A DNA stretch of 5,707 nucleotides, taken from positions 1 through 5,707 of the forward strand of contig USCS01000107.1 in assembly GCA_900552875.1 (NCBI GenBank), given 5' to 3'. The notes under the pieces are model-generated. The model worked only from the letters and a program-made list of their open reading frames with translations. It had not been told where the DNA came from and searched no databases. This document shows, piece by piece, positions 1-5,649 of this stretch (the first letter of the stretch is position 1; each line of letters begins with the position of its first letter). The DNA is from an uncultured Collinsella sp. (lineage in GTDB: Bacteria; Actinomycetota; Coriobacteriia; Coriobacteriales; Coriobacteriaceae). The translations under genes were made by a program, and so were the position numbers.

Positions 1-28
1 TTGACTGCTTCACATGTGAAGCAGTCAA
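1..28. repeat. Perfect 28-bp palindrome
   Basis: The first 28 bases are an exact palindrome with no spacer: the half TTGACTGCTTCACA is followed by its exact reverse complement. It may extend beyond the left edge, which cannot be seen. The centre is TTCACATGTGAA. A dyad this long and perfect could be the operator of a dimeric or tetrameric regulator, or could form a hairpin at the end of a gene to the left; it is followed by AAAATAGCCCC rather than a T-tract, so it is not a classic terminator on the + strand. Which role applies cannot be decided from this window. Confidence 0.75.
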
Positions 29-68
29 AATAGCCCCGTCCCAAATTAGCTACCCTTGCACCAAAAAT

Positions 69-132
69 GAGCGTGGATAATCTCCCGGTTTTGGCCTGCG
101 TGGGGGCTCAAAGTGGGAGATTATCCACGCTC
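69..132. repeat. Perfect 18-bp inverted repeat, REP/MITE-like intergenic element
   Basis: The left arm GAGCGTGGATAATCTCCC (69-86) is the exact reverse complement of the right arm at 115-132. The spacer is 28 nt (87-114) and is itself weakly complementary next to the arms (about 6 of the first 10 positions). The arms do not end in a T-tract, so a standard terminator is unlikely. The structure looks like a REP-type or miniature non-coding element that can fold into a long hairpin. A regulator binding both arms is the alternative. No gene is encoded here. Confidence 0.7.
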
Positions 133-163
133 GTGATTTGAGTGTCCGAAAATCCACGCTCGT
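123..163 (+). repeat. Direct repeat ATCCACGCTCGT (two copies)
   Basis: The 12-mer ATCCACGCTCGT occurs at 123-134, overlapping the right arm of the inverted repeat, and again at 152-163, a period of 29 bp. Its core reverse complement GAGCGTGGAT lies at 69-78. Three copies of this core therefore lie within 95 bp, two in one orientation and one in the other. Spaced copies like these are typical of either a degraded repeat element or an array of protein-binding sites. Confidence 0.6.
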
Positions 164-192
164 TTGGTCGGTGCATGTCTACGCAGCGTAGG

Positions 193-221
193 TTGTCGAG
201 GGCAGTCTTCAAATGGATACT
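193..221 (+). promoter_or_regulatory. Candidate sigma70-type promoter for the XRE-desulfoferrodoxin gene
   Basis: TTGTCG (193-198) and GATACT (216-221) each match 4 of 6 bases of the vegetative -35 and -10 consensus, and the spacing is the optimal 17 bp. Transcription would start near 228, giving a leader of about 40 nt to the ATG at 270. This is the best-spaced pair I noticed upstream of the gene, but matches this weak also occur by chance. Confidence 0.35.
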
Positions 222-228
222 GACTCTT

Positions 229-238
229 GAACCGGTTC
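229..238. promoter_or_regulatory. Possible operator palindrome GAACCGGTTC
   Basis: A perfect 10-bp palindrome lies at the predicted transcription start of the candidate promoter. A regulator bound here would block initiation, and the obvious candidate is the XRE protein encoded just downstream, acting on its own gene. The site is short, so chance is a real alternative. Confidence 0.25.
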
Positions 239-269
239 GCTCCATTCCTCCAATCTGATCGGACATCTC

Positions 270-890
270 ATGAACCAGACACCGCAAAGCAATGTCCCCC
301 ATACTTTTTTGGCGGCACATGCCATCAAGCGGCTGCGCGAAGATCGCGGCCTCACCCAGCGCGCCCTGGCGGAAAGCCTTGGCGTGACCGATAAAGCCGT
401 CAGCAAGTGGGAGTCCGGCCGCGGCCTTCCCGACATTTCCCTCGTTGAGCCTTTGGCCCAGAGACTCGGCATAAGCGTGGCTGAGCTTTTGGCTGGTGAC
501 ATTCGGGCCAACGCCAACCGTGCAGGCAATATGCTCAAAGGCGTCTTTTACGTTTGCCCTATCTGCGGAAACGTTGTGCACGCGCTCGGAGAAGGCAGCT
601 TTAGCTGCTGCGGCTCCACGATGTTTCCCCAGGAGGCCGAAGAGCCGGACGCGGACCACGCCTTTTCCATCGAGCGCATCGAGGACGATTGGTACGTCAC
701 GCTCGACCATCCCATGACCAAGGATCATTACATTAGCTTTGTGGCATATGCGACTATGGATGGCATCTGTTTAAAGAAGCTCTATCCTGAGCAATCGGTG
801 CAACCGCGCTTTCATATCATCGGACGCGGCAGAATGTACCTCTACTGTAACCAGCACGGACTCTTTGTTTTGCCGACGCCTCGCAAGTAA
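270..890 (+). CDS. XRE-family regulator fused to a desulfoferrodoxin-like (superoxide reductase-like) domain
   Basis: 206 residues. Residues 16-76 form an XRE helix-turn-helix; the recognition region reads VTDKAVSKWESGRGLPD (39-55). Residues 94-118 match the desulforedoxin domain of class I desulfoferrodoxin: CPIC at 96-99, then GNVVHALGEG, then paired cysteines C113-C114, the four ligands of an Fe(SCys)4 site. Residues 127-199 resemble the superoxide-reductase domain: H130, H147 (in DHPM), H153 (in KDHYI), C193 and H196 (in YCNQHG) fall where the family places its four histidines and one cysteine around iron. The 6, 40 and 3 residue gaps fit the family. The lysine that precedes the first histidine in enzymatic superoxide reductases appears to be an aspartate (D129), which favours a sensor over an enzyme. 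It is likely a cytoplasmic redox- or iron-responsive regulator; targets are unknown. The start is fixed by an in-frame stop at 228 with no other ATG, GTG or TTG between; the ribosome binding site is weak (GGA at 261). The domain calls are strong; the metal sites and sensing role are inferred. Confidence 0.92.
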   Translation: MNQTPQSNVPHTFLAAHAIKRLREDRGLTQRALAESLGVTDKAVSKWESGRGLPDISLVEPLAQRLGISVAELLAGDIRANANRAGNMLKGVFYVCPICGNVVHALGEGSFSCCGSTMFPQEAEEPDADHAFSIERIEDDWYVTLDHPMTKDHYISFVAYATMDGICLKKLYPEQSVQPRFHIIGRGRMYLYCNQHGLFVLPTPRK

Positions 891-925
891 AAGCCCGCTG
901 TCCGTCCGATGCCCCTGCGCCAACG

Positions 926-992
926 AGTTGCGGTGGAATAGTTCCTGAAAGTGCTGGTTTAGAGCCTAAACAGGAGCTATTTCACCGCAACT
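926..992. repeat. 22-bp inverted repeat between convergent genes
   Basis: The arms 926-947 (AGTTGCGGTGGAATAG then TTCCTG) and 971-992 are reverse complements at 20 of 22 positions. The mismatches are 936/982 and 942/976. In RNA from the + strand both become G.U pairs, so the stem is continuous; in RNA from the - strand they are C.A mismatches. The 23-nt loop holds a small inner dyad, TTTAG (958-962) with CTAAA (966-970). No U-tract follows. The position between two convergent stop codons suggests a role in ending transcription or protecting 3' ends, or a REP-like repeat parked in neutral DNA. The remainder of 891-1028 shows no gene. Confidence 0.7.
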
Positions 993-1028
993 TAGGAGGG
1001 CGATTGGAGGCGCGGTGGGGCCGGATTG

Positions 1029-1883
1029 TTATTTGAGGCCGGGGAGGCGGGTGTAGGGGAACGAGCGCTCTAGGAACTCGGCGCAGCGGGCGTAGTCTTT
1101 GGCGAAGTAGCTGCTGTAGAGCGAATCGAGCACGTATTGCACGGCGATGTGGCTGGCGAACTGCGTGATGCGGTGCGTCATGCTCTCGTGGTCGCTCACC
1201 GTGAGGTAGGCGGCAAAGCCGGGGTGCAGGCGCGCACAATAAGGTGTGCCGATGACAATGACGGGAACATGTCGGCTGCTGAGGATCGGCAAGATTTCCT
1301 TGAGGTTGGGCGCAAGGCCGCTGTAGGAGATTACGATCGCCACATTGCCGGAATCCGAGGCGAGCGCCGTGCGCACCTGGGCCTCGGTGCTGCTGTAGCA
1401 TGTGGCGCTCTTGCCGGACGAAAGCAAGCGGTCGCGGAACATCCCCGCTGGATAGAGGTTGTGCGAGCCGGTGTAGATGTCGACCTGCCGTGCCTTCGCG
1501 ATCAGTTTGGCGGCGTGGTCGAGCTGTGCGGGGTCGAGCAGCTCCTGCGTCTCGGCCAGCGTGGTCTGGTAGAGCCCTTCCATGCGCTCCATAACCTGCG
1601 CAGGCGTGGACGTGGCATCGAAGGGAAAGTTGATATCTACGTCGCGGCGGTTGCCTGCTTCGGTCGCCAGACGGATGAGCTCGACCTTGAGATCCTTAAA
1701 GCCCTCGAGGCCGAGCTTTTTGCAAAAACGGTGCACGCTTGCGACCGAAACATTGGCGCGGGCGGCAAACTCCTTAATGGAGAGTCCGCGGATGTCTTCG
1801 CCCATGGCGAGGGCCGAGATGCCGAGCTGCTGCTCGGTAGGGGTTAGGCCCTGTGCCTCGGTAATCTTGCGTTTGATATCCAT
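1029..1883 (-). CDS. MurR/RpiR-family transcriptional regulator (HTH plus SIS domain)
   Basis: 284 residues, the usual length for this family. The N-terminal RpiR-type helix-turn-helix spans about residues 1-77, with the motif LSIKEFAARANVSVASVHRF at 34-53. The C-terminal SIS (sugar isomerase) domain spans about 122-250; it includes VDIYTGSHN (134-142) and the hallmark VISYSG (184-189), which binds the phosphate of phosphosugars in the family. Such proteins are cytoplasmic and repress or activate sugar catabolic genes in response to a phosphorylated sugar. The ATG at 1883 is chosen because GGGAG (1889-1893) sits 5 nt upstream; a TTG start at 1913 would add 10 residues but has no ribosome binding site and lies inside a repeat hairpin. 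The gene follows the glycoside hydrolase by 42 bp on the same strand and is probably co-transcribed with it, so it may control this hydrolase and its sugar product. The effector cannot be told from sequence. Confidence 0.93.
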   Translation of the reverse strand: MDIKRKITEAQGLTPTEQQLGISALAMGEDIRGLSIKEFAARANVSVASVHRFCKKLGLEGFKDLKVELIRLATEAGNRRDVDINFPFDATSTPAQVMERMEGLYQTTLAETQELLDPAQLDHAAKLIAKARQVDIYTGSHNLYPAGMFRDRLLSSGKSATCYSSTEAQVRTALASDSGNVAIVISYSGLAPNLKEILPILSSRHVPVIVIGTPYCARLHPGFAAYLTVSDHESMTHRITQFASHIAVQYVLDSLYSSYFAKDYARCAEFLERSFPYTRLPGLK

Positions 1884-1888
1884 TCGAA

Positions 1889-1893
1889 CTCCC
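1889..1893 (-). promoter_or_regulatory. Ribosome binding site of the RpiR gene
   Basis: GGGAG on the minus strand, 5 nt before the ATG at 1883. It decides between this start and the upstream TTG at 1913. It lies about 10 nt past the hairpin formed by 1903-1941, close enough for that fold to influence translation. Confidence 0.65.
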
Positions 1894-1902
1894 GCACTCG
1901 CC

Positions 1903-1941
1903 AAACCTGCCAAAAAGGGACAGGTTTATTTTGGCAGGTTT
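1903..1941 (-). repeat. Perfect 13-bp hairpin at the hydrolase stop codon
   Basis: The arms 1903-1915 and 1929-1941 are exact reverse complements (AAACCTGCCAAAA and TTTTGGCAGGTTT), separated by 13 nt. On the minus strand the 5' arm contains the last sense codons of the hydrolase, and the stop codon TAA (1926-1928) falls in the loop. A second, weaker pairing exists: 1903-1909 also pairs with 1921-1927 over 7 bp, so two mutually exclusive folds are possible. No U-tract follows on the minus strand, so read-through into the RpiR gene is expected. Confidence 0.65.
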
Positions 1942-1942
1942 T
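1905..1942 (-). repeat. 38-nt repeat, copy 1 (end of hydrolase gene)
   Basis: Read on the minus strand this copy matches 5648-5685 on the plus strand at 36 of 38 positions; 30 bases in a row (1905-1934) are identical. It contains AAATAAACCTGTCCC, a wording I associate with REP-like elements mobilised by IS200-type (Y1) transposases, though this is from memory. The repeat provides the final Pro-Lys codons and the TAA stop of the hydrolase gene. Confidence 0.7.
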
Positions 1943-4526
1943 GCCCGAGAAGGGTAACGGGGCCGAGGACACCGCTGGGCGCGACGGGCTCGGTGAGGGC
2001 GAAGATGTCGGGAATCGCATGGTCGAGTGTGTTGATGACATCGATGGTGAGCTCGTGCGTGCCGGCGGCAAGCGCGCCTGTCGCAAAGCGATAGGGCGGG
2101 CAGATGCGCGTGCCGAGCGTTTGTCCGTCGAGCGTGAGTGTTGCGACTTCGTAGACATCCCCCAGGTCAATGGCGGTGTGGGCGAGGTCGTCGGTCAGCT
2201 CGAACGACGTGCGATAGTGGAACGTGCCGCAGATGCCGGCGAACTGCTCGGCCGTGAGGTCGCACAGCTGCTCGAGCTTTTGCGGCTCGCCAAAGGTTCC
2301 ATCGCTGCCGGCAGGGGAGAGGGCAACGGTCCACGGTCCGTCGATGCTAAGGCAAACCGCATCATCCGCGTTCGTGTTCGCCCCGTCATCGAGTCCGACC
2401 TCGTCGCCCGTTCCCAGAACAACAACGCAGCTCTCGAAGGGCGCCAGCTCCAACGCGCCATCAAACGCAACGGGTTCGGTGCCGTTCAGCAGGTCGAGGC
2501 GCGTGCCGCAAAGGCGCTCGCCTCGAGCAAGTGCAACCGTACAGCAAATACTTTCACGCGGATGCTCGTTGACTAGCATCACATAGGTCTCGCCCGCACG
2601 CTTGTAGCGAAGTGCGCGCAGCCAGGGCTGTGGCCTATCGGTCACAACGGTCTGCAGCCCCGCGTCTGCCAGCGCGTTCGCCACATCGGCAAGTGGCGTT
2701 GTCGTAAGCCCGTCCAGATCGGCTGCGCCATCCGCGTCATAAAGAGCGCCGGGCACTTCGTCAGCAGCGAGCACCGTGACACCCGCGGCCATCATGCGCC
2801 TCACCTCTTCCGCTGTAGCCGCGCCAATAAACGAGGCGCCTGGCATGACAAACGCCTGGTAGCGACAGCCGTTAACAGCCAGCATTCCATCGGCAATCGA
2901 AACCTCGTAACGCCCCTCATCCTCAAAAGCCTCGGCAGGCACAAAGTCAAAATCGATCTGCGCGCGCGTGAGCTCGGCCGCCACGCGCTCGACGGGCATG
3001 GCGTTGCCGGCCCATTCGGCGTCGGCATGGTACAGAATGGCGACGGGGCGAGCGGCAGCGCCTTCCGAAAGGAGCGTCGCCGTGCGATTCATATAGCGCA
3101 TGAGCTGGCCAAAGTGCGGCCATTGCGGGTTGTTGCCGTGCGCGTAAAAGTGCGGCGGGCAGTCCCAATCGGGGAAGGGCGCCATGCTAAACGCGTGCGG
3201 CGTAAACCAGTTAATACCGCGGACGAGCATATGGTCGGCAATCCATTTCATCTCGCGCAGGCCCTCGTGCCAGCCAAAGGCGCCAAAGACCTCGGCCATG
3301 CAGCGCCCCTGCTTTTTGGGATCGAGGCGCGCGGCCGAAGAGCCCAGCTTGGCAAGCGCGTACGTAAAGAACTCCATGTTCCATGCGCCGTGGAAATAGC
3401 TGTAGCGCCCGCGGTCAATTCCGGGGGCGAGCTGATTGATGACCACGTCGACGCCGGCCATGTCCTGCCCCGCGACCGCGCGGAAGTAATGTCCGGCGCC
3501 CTGGCCCAGGCGCGTGTGGCAACTCTTGTCCTCGATCACGTGGCCAATGTGCATAACGCCGTGCGCGCGGCACCAATCGCCAATCTGCTCGTCAAAGCAG
3601 CTGCGGTAGAGCTGCGTAGCAAGGTCCATATAGGCGTGGCGAACCTGGGCGCCGTTTGCCTCGCGCGTCCAAAGGCCGTGCAACTTGGCAAGCCAATTCT
3701 CGCCAAGCGCATCGTATAGGCGGCGGGCAAGCTCGTCCGACCACGGCAGCGCCAGGTCGCCTCGCCCAATAAAGCTGCTGGTAGAAGCATCGTCGAGCGT
3801 GGTGCCCTTCTCGTTCATAAAGCCGGGCTCGTCGGTGAAAAAGCCCAAGATCGTTTTGCCAAACTCGTCGCCCAGATGCTCAAACGTGGGCTCGTAGACG
3901 GCGTCGATGAGCGCGTGGCACGAGGCGGCGTCGACCATGTTGATGTACTCATCGCGAAAGCCGGTCTTTTGGCTGGTGGCGTACAGCTCGATCGTAGTGA
4001 CGCCGGTGGGGGCGTCAAAACGCAAGCGGGCGGGCGTTCCATCGTCCCCGTGCTCAACGGCGAGCGCAAGGTCGAGCGGCGCACCAGCGGCATCAAAAGC
4101 CGCCACGCCCACAAAGCGCTCGGTGGGGTCCATGAGATTACCGAGCTTGATAGTCGTGGACGGTTGGGGACCAACAACCGTAATCGTGCGATGCTTGAGC
4201 ACGGTCTTCTTGAGCGCGGGGTCGACGTCATCGCCCGCAAGCGCGCCGTTGGCATAGCCTGCGGGGAAGTGTGCGTCGTCGAGCAGCCAGATCTTTAACC
4301 CCAGGCGCTTGCACTCGCCGATGATAAAGCGCAGGTCAGACCACCAGCCGTCGCGACAGAAATCAGGATGCGTGCGCGATTCCAGGCAAACCTCGTGGAT
4401 GTCCGCCCCGGCGATCTGCTCCAGATACTCGGTGATCGTCTCGCGCGCCTCGCCCTTGAGCCACAAGAACGGAAGCACATGGTTGTCGTAGGTGCCGCCA
4501 AGCACCTGCTCAAAATACGCCGCCAT
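1926..4526 (-). CDS. Cytosolic glycoside hydrolase, GH106-like (alpha-L-rhamnosidase-like)
   Basis: 866 residues. The N-terminal half looks like a TIM-barrel hydrolase: PFLWLKGE (19-26), HEVCLESRTHPDF (44-56), GWWSDLRFII (60-69), KIWLLDDAHFPAGYANG (78-94), GFFTDEPGF (228-236), AEVFGAFGWHEG (411-422) and INWFTPHAFS (438-447). E233 and E412 are candidate catalytic acids, with E332 as another option. Residues 490-640 form an alpha/beta region reminiscent of the glutamine-amidotransferase-like domain of related hydrolases. Residues 765-860 (CGTFHYRTSFEL through GVLGPVTLL) look like a galactose-binding beta-sandwich. This order resembles GH106 and related unclassified families; the substrate, perhaps an L-rhamnoside, is inference. 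There is no signal peptide or membrane segment, so it acts on an imported glycoside. The ATG at 4526 is preceded by GGAGGAG; the upstream frame to 4685 has no ribosome binding site. It is divergent from an AraC regulator and followed by an RpiR regulator. The hydrolase class is secure; the family and substrate are less so. Confidence 0.88.
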   Translation of the reverse strand: MAAYFEQVLGGTYDNHVLPFLWLKGEARETITEYLEQIAGADIHEVCLESRTHPDFCRDGWWSDLRFIIGECKRLGLKIWLLDDAHFPAGYANGALAGDDVDPALKKTVLKHRTITVVGPQPSTTIKLGNLMDPTERFVGVAAFDAAGAPLDLALAVEHGDDGTPARLRFDAPTGVTTIELYATSQKTGFRDEYINMVDAASCHALIDAVYEPTFEHLGDEFGKTILGFFTDEPGFMNEKGTTLDDASTSSFIGRGDLALPWSDELARRLYDALGENWLAKLHGLWTREANGAQVRHAYMDLATQLYRSCFDEQIGDWCRAHGVMHIGHVIEDKSCHTRLGQGAGHYFRAVAGQDMAGVDVVINQLAPGIDRGRYSYFHGAWNMEFFTYALAKLGSSAARLDPKKQGRCMAEVFGAFGWHEGLREMKWIADHMLVRGINWFTPHAFSMAPFPDWDCPPHFYAHGNNPQWPHFGQLMRYMNRTATLLSEGAAARPVAILYHADAEWAGNAMPVERVAAELTRAQIDFDFVPAEAFEDEGRYEVSIADGMLAVNGCRYQAFVMPGASFIGAATAEEVRRMMAAGVTVLAADEVPGALYDADGAADLDGLTTTPLADVANALADAGLQTVVTDRPQPWLRALRYKRAGETYVMLVNEHPRESICCTVALARGERLCGTRLDLLNGTEPVAFDGALELAPFESCVVVLGTGDEVGLDDGANTNADDAVCLSIDGPWTVALSPAGSDGTFGEPQKLEQLCDLTAEQFAGICGTFHYRTSFELTDDLAHTAIDLGDVYEVATLTLDGQTLGTRICPPYRFATGALAAGTHELTIDVINTLDHAIPDIFALTEPVAPSGVLGPVTLLGQNLPK

Positions 4527-4531
4527 ATACG

Positions 4532-4538
4532 CTCCTCC
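4532..4538 (-). promoter_or_regulatory. Strong ribosome binding site of the hydrolase gene
   Basis: GGAGGAG on the minus strand ends 5 nt before the ATG at 4526. It is the strongest Shine-Dalgarno in the window, and it fixes the hydrolase start well inside the longer open frame that runs to 4685. Confidence 0.85.
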
Positions 4539-4632
4539 AAAACAGCCTTTCAAATTCATTGAAGTCAGAGTACGCCGAGCGCGCAGCCCTGCTAATATCA
4601 AAACCACGGCAGAATATGACCGAATCAACGAT

Positions 4633-4638
4633 GGTGAT
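4633..4638 (+). promoter_or_regulatory. Ribosome binding site of the AraC gene
   Basis: GGTGAT, which matches the 3' part of the full anti-Shine-Dalgarno complement GGAGGTGATC, ends 3 nt before the ATG. It is moderate in strength and closely spaced, and it supports the start at 4642. Confidence 0.45.
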
Positions 4639-4641
4639 GTA

Positions 4642-5649
4642 ATGGATATCGCACGGCTGGACAACCTTCTGCTCGAGCTGACCAACAGTGAGCGAGCCTA
4701 TCGCGCGGGCGCCCATTACGACTGGAGCGATGCACTCGGTCAAGGTAATCAAGCAGATGTCGATGGTCGGCATATCCGTAAAATCGGCAACCCAGCGCTC
4801 GCCCTACGACAAGAAGGCATGCCCGAGGGGCTATCGATTGTTCGCAACTCGCGCTTCAATCCCGTGCCGGAACATGTCCACGATTATGTCGAAATCAGCT
4901 ATATCTATCGAGGACGAGCGCCGCAGATCGTCAACGGCGCGCCGCTCATGCTCGCTCAAAACGAGGTCCTCCTGCTCGATGTCGCCTGCCCGCATGCCGT
5001 AGGCGAGCTCGGCGAGCACGACATTATGCTGAGCGTTATCATCTCGCGGCCAATGCTGCGCCGTAGCCTGGAGCAAAGCCTTTCGCCCACAAGCGCGGTC
5101 TCGCGGTTCCTGCTCAACGCCCTCACGGACGAAACCGACCACCGCGGACACGTGCATTTCCATACGGGCGGCAGCCGTCGCGTGCGCCGCTACATGCAGG
5201 AGATGCTGTGCGAGCGTCTGGACCCCACGCCAGCGAGCCCCCAGATTGTCTCGAGGCTGTTTGAGCTGCTGTTGGTCGAGCTCATGCAAAGCTACGAGGC
5301 CGGTCTTCTGCGGTCGGACGCGCCCGCGCTGCCATCGGCGCAGGTCGCGGCTGCTATGGGCTACATCGAGCGTCACGCCTGCGATTGCGCGCTCGACGAC
5401 CTCGCCCGCCATCTGCACCTGAGCCCCAACTACGCAAGCGCCCTACTCAAGCGTCAGACAGGCCGCACATTCATGCAGCTCGTGCAGGAGGGCCGCCTGG
5501 CGCGCGCAGCGGCACTGCTCGACGCCGGTGCCACGGCAGAGGCGGCTGCGCGCGAGGCGGGCTATGCCAACATGAGCTTCTTCTACAAAAAGTTTGCCGA
5601 GCGCTATGGCTGCACGCCGGCTGCCTATCGTCAGCGTTTTCCCAGATAA
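4642..5649 (+). CDS. AraC-family transcriptional regulator with N-terminal cupin
   Basis: 335 residues. The N-terminal part contains a cupin-type ligand-binding domain at about residues 68-135: PVPEHVHDYVEISYIYRG (74-91) holds the H78, H80 and E84 pattern typical of this fold, and NEVLLLDVACPHAV (107-120) follows. A helical linker (175-225) may mediate dimerisation. The C-terminal AraC domain (236-334) has two helix-turn-helix units, LDDLARHLHLSPNYASALLK (251-270) and AEAAAREAGYANMSFFYKKF (299-318), and ends with the family signature YGCTPAAYRQRF (322-333). Such proteins sense a sugar or related ligand and usually activate a neighbouring gene, here the divergent hydrolase 115 bp away. The ATG at 4642 is preceded by GGTGAT (4633-4638); extending the frame to 4492 would overlap the hydrolase start. 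The ligand is unknown. No frameshift or missing motif is seen. Confidence 0.93.
   Translation: MDIARLDNLLLELTNSERAYRAGAHYDWSDALGQGNQADVDGRHIRKIGNPALALRQEGMPEGLSIVRNSRFNPVPEHVHDYVEISYIYRGRAPQIVNGAPLMLAQNEVLLLDVACPHAVGELGEHDIMLSVIISRPMLRRSLEQSLSPTSAVSRFLLNALTDETDHRGHVHFHTGGSRRVRRYMQEMLCERLDPTPASPQIVSRLFELLLVELMQSYEAGLLRSDAPALPSAQVAAAMGYIERHACDCALDDLARHLHLSPNYASALLKRQTGRTFMQLVQEGRLARAAALLDAGATAEAAAREAGYANMSFFYKKFAERYGCTPAAYRQRFPR

Larger units (their letters stand above)
4527..4641. promoter_or_regulatory. Divergent control region between the hydrolase and AraC genes
   Basis: These 115 bp separate the two divergent starts and must hold both promoters. I find no pair of -35 and -10 boxes with good spacing in either direction. 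It is AT-richer than its surroundings at 4591-4620. AATATCA (4594-4600) and AATATGA (4613-4619) form a near-repeat with a 19-bp period, roughly two helical turns, as could suit an AraC-type monomer pair, but the match is too short to trust. Confidence 0.4.

Noticed and set aside
1..29. TTGACT at 1-6 as a -35 promoter box
   Set aside because: No -10-like sequence lies 16-18 bp downstream, and the bases are explained by the palindrome.
69..163. CRISPR array
   Set aside because: Only three short copies in mixed orientation with unequal spacing, and no regular repeat-spacer pattern.
108..728. 206-residue open frame antisense to the XRE gene
   Set aside because: It mirrors a well-supported gene, shows no recognisable domain, and such shadows are common in GC-rich DNA.
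926..992. Classic intrinsic terminator
   Set aside because: The stem is long but not followed by a T-tract on either strand, so it is listed as an inverted repeat only.
1137..1847. 236-residue open frame antisense to the RpiR gene
   Set aside because: It is a shadow of a clear HTH-SIS gene, with no domain or ribosome binding site.
1884..1913. TTG start adding 10 residues to the RpiR protein
   Set aside because: No Shine-Dalgarno is present, the start lies in a hairpin repeat, and the ATG at 1883 has GGGAG 5 nt away.
3027..3719. 230-residue open frame antisense to the hydrolase
   Set aside because: It is a compositional shadow, rich in Val, Ala and Arg, and lies wholly within conserved hydrolase coding sequence.
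4492..4641. N-terminal extension of the AraC frame by 50 residues
   Set aside because: It would run through the hydrolase start codon and its ribosome binding site and has no family resemblance; the ATG at 4642 gives the expected length.
4527..4685. N-terminal extension of the hydrolase frame by 53 residues
   Set aside because: The added residues are low-complexity Ser/Arg-rich, there is no ribosome binding site at 4685 or at the internal ATG at 4559, and the extension would overlap the AraC start. GGAGGAG fixes the start at 4526.
4831..5418. 195-residue open frame antisense to the AraC gene
   Set aside because: It is complementary to the cupin-through-HTH coding region and has no independent support.
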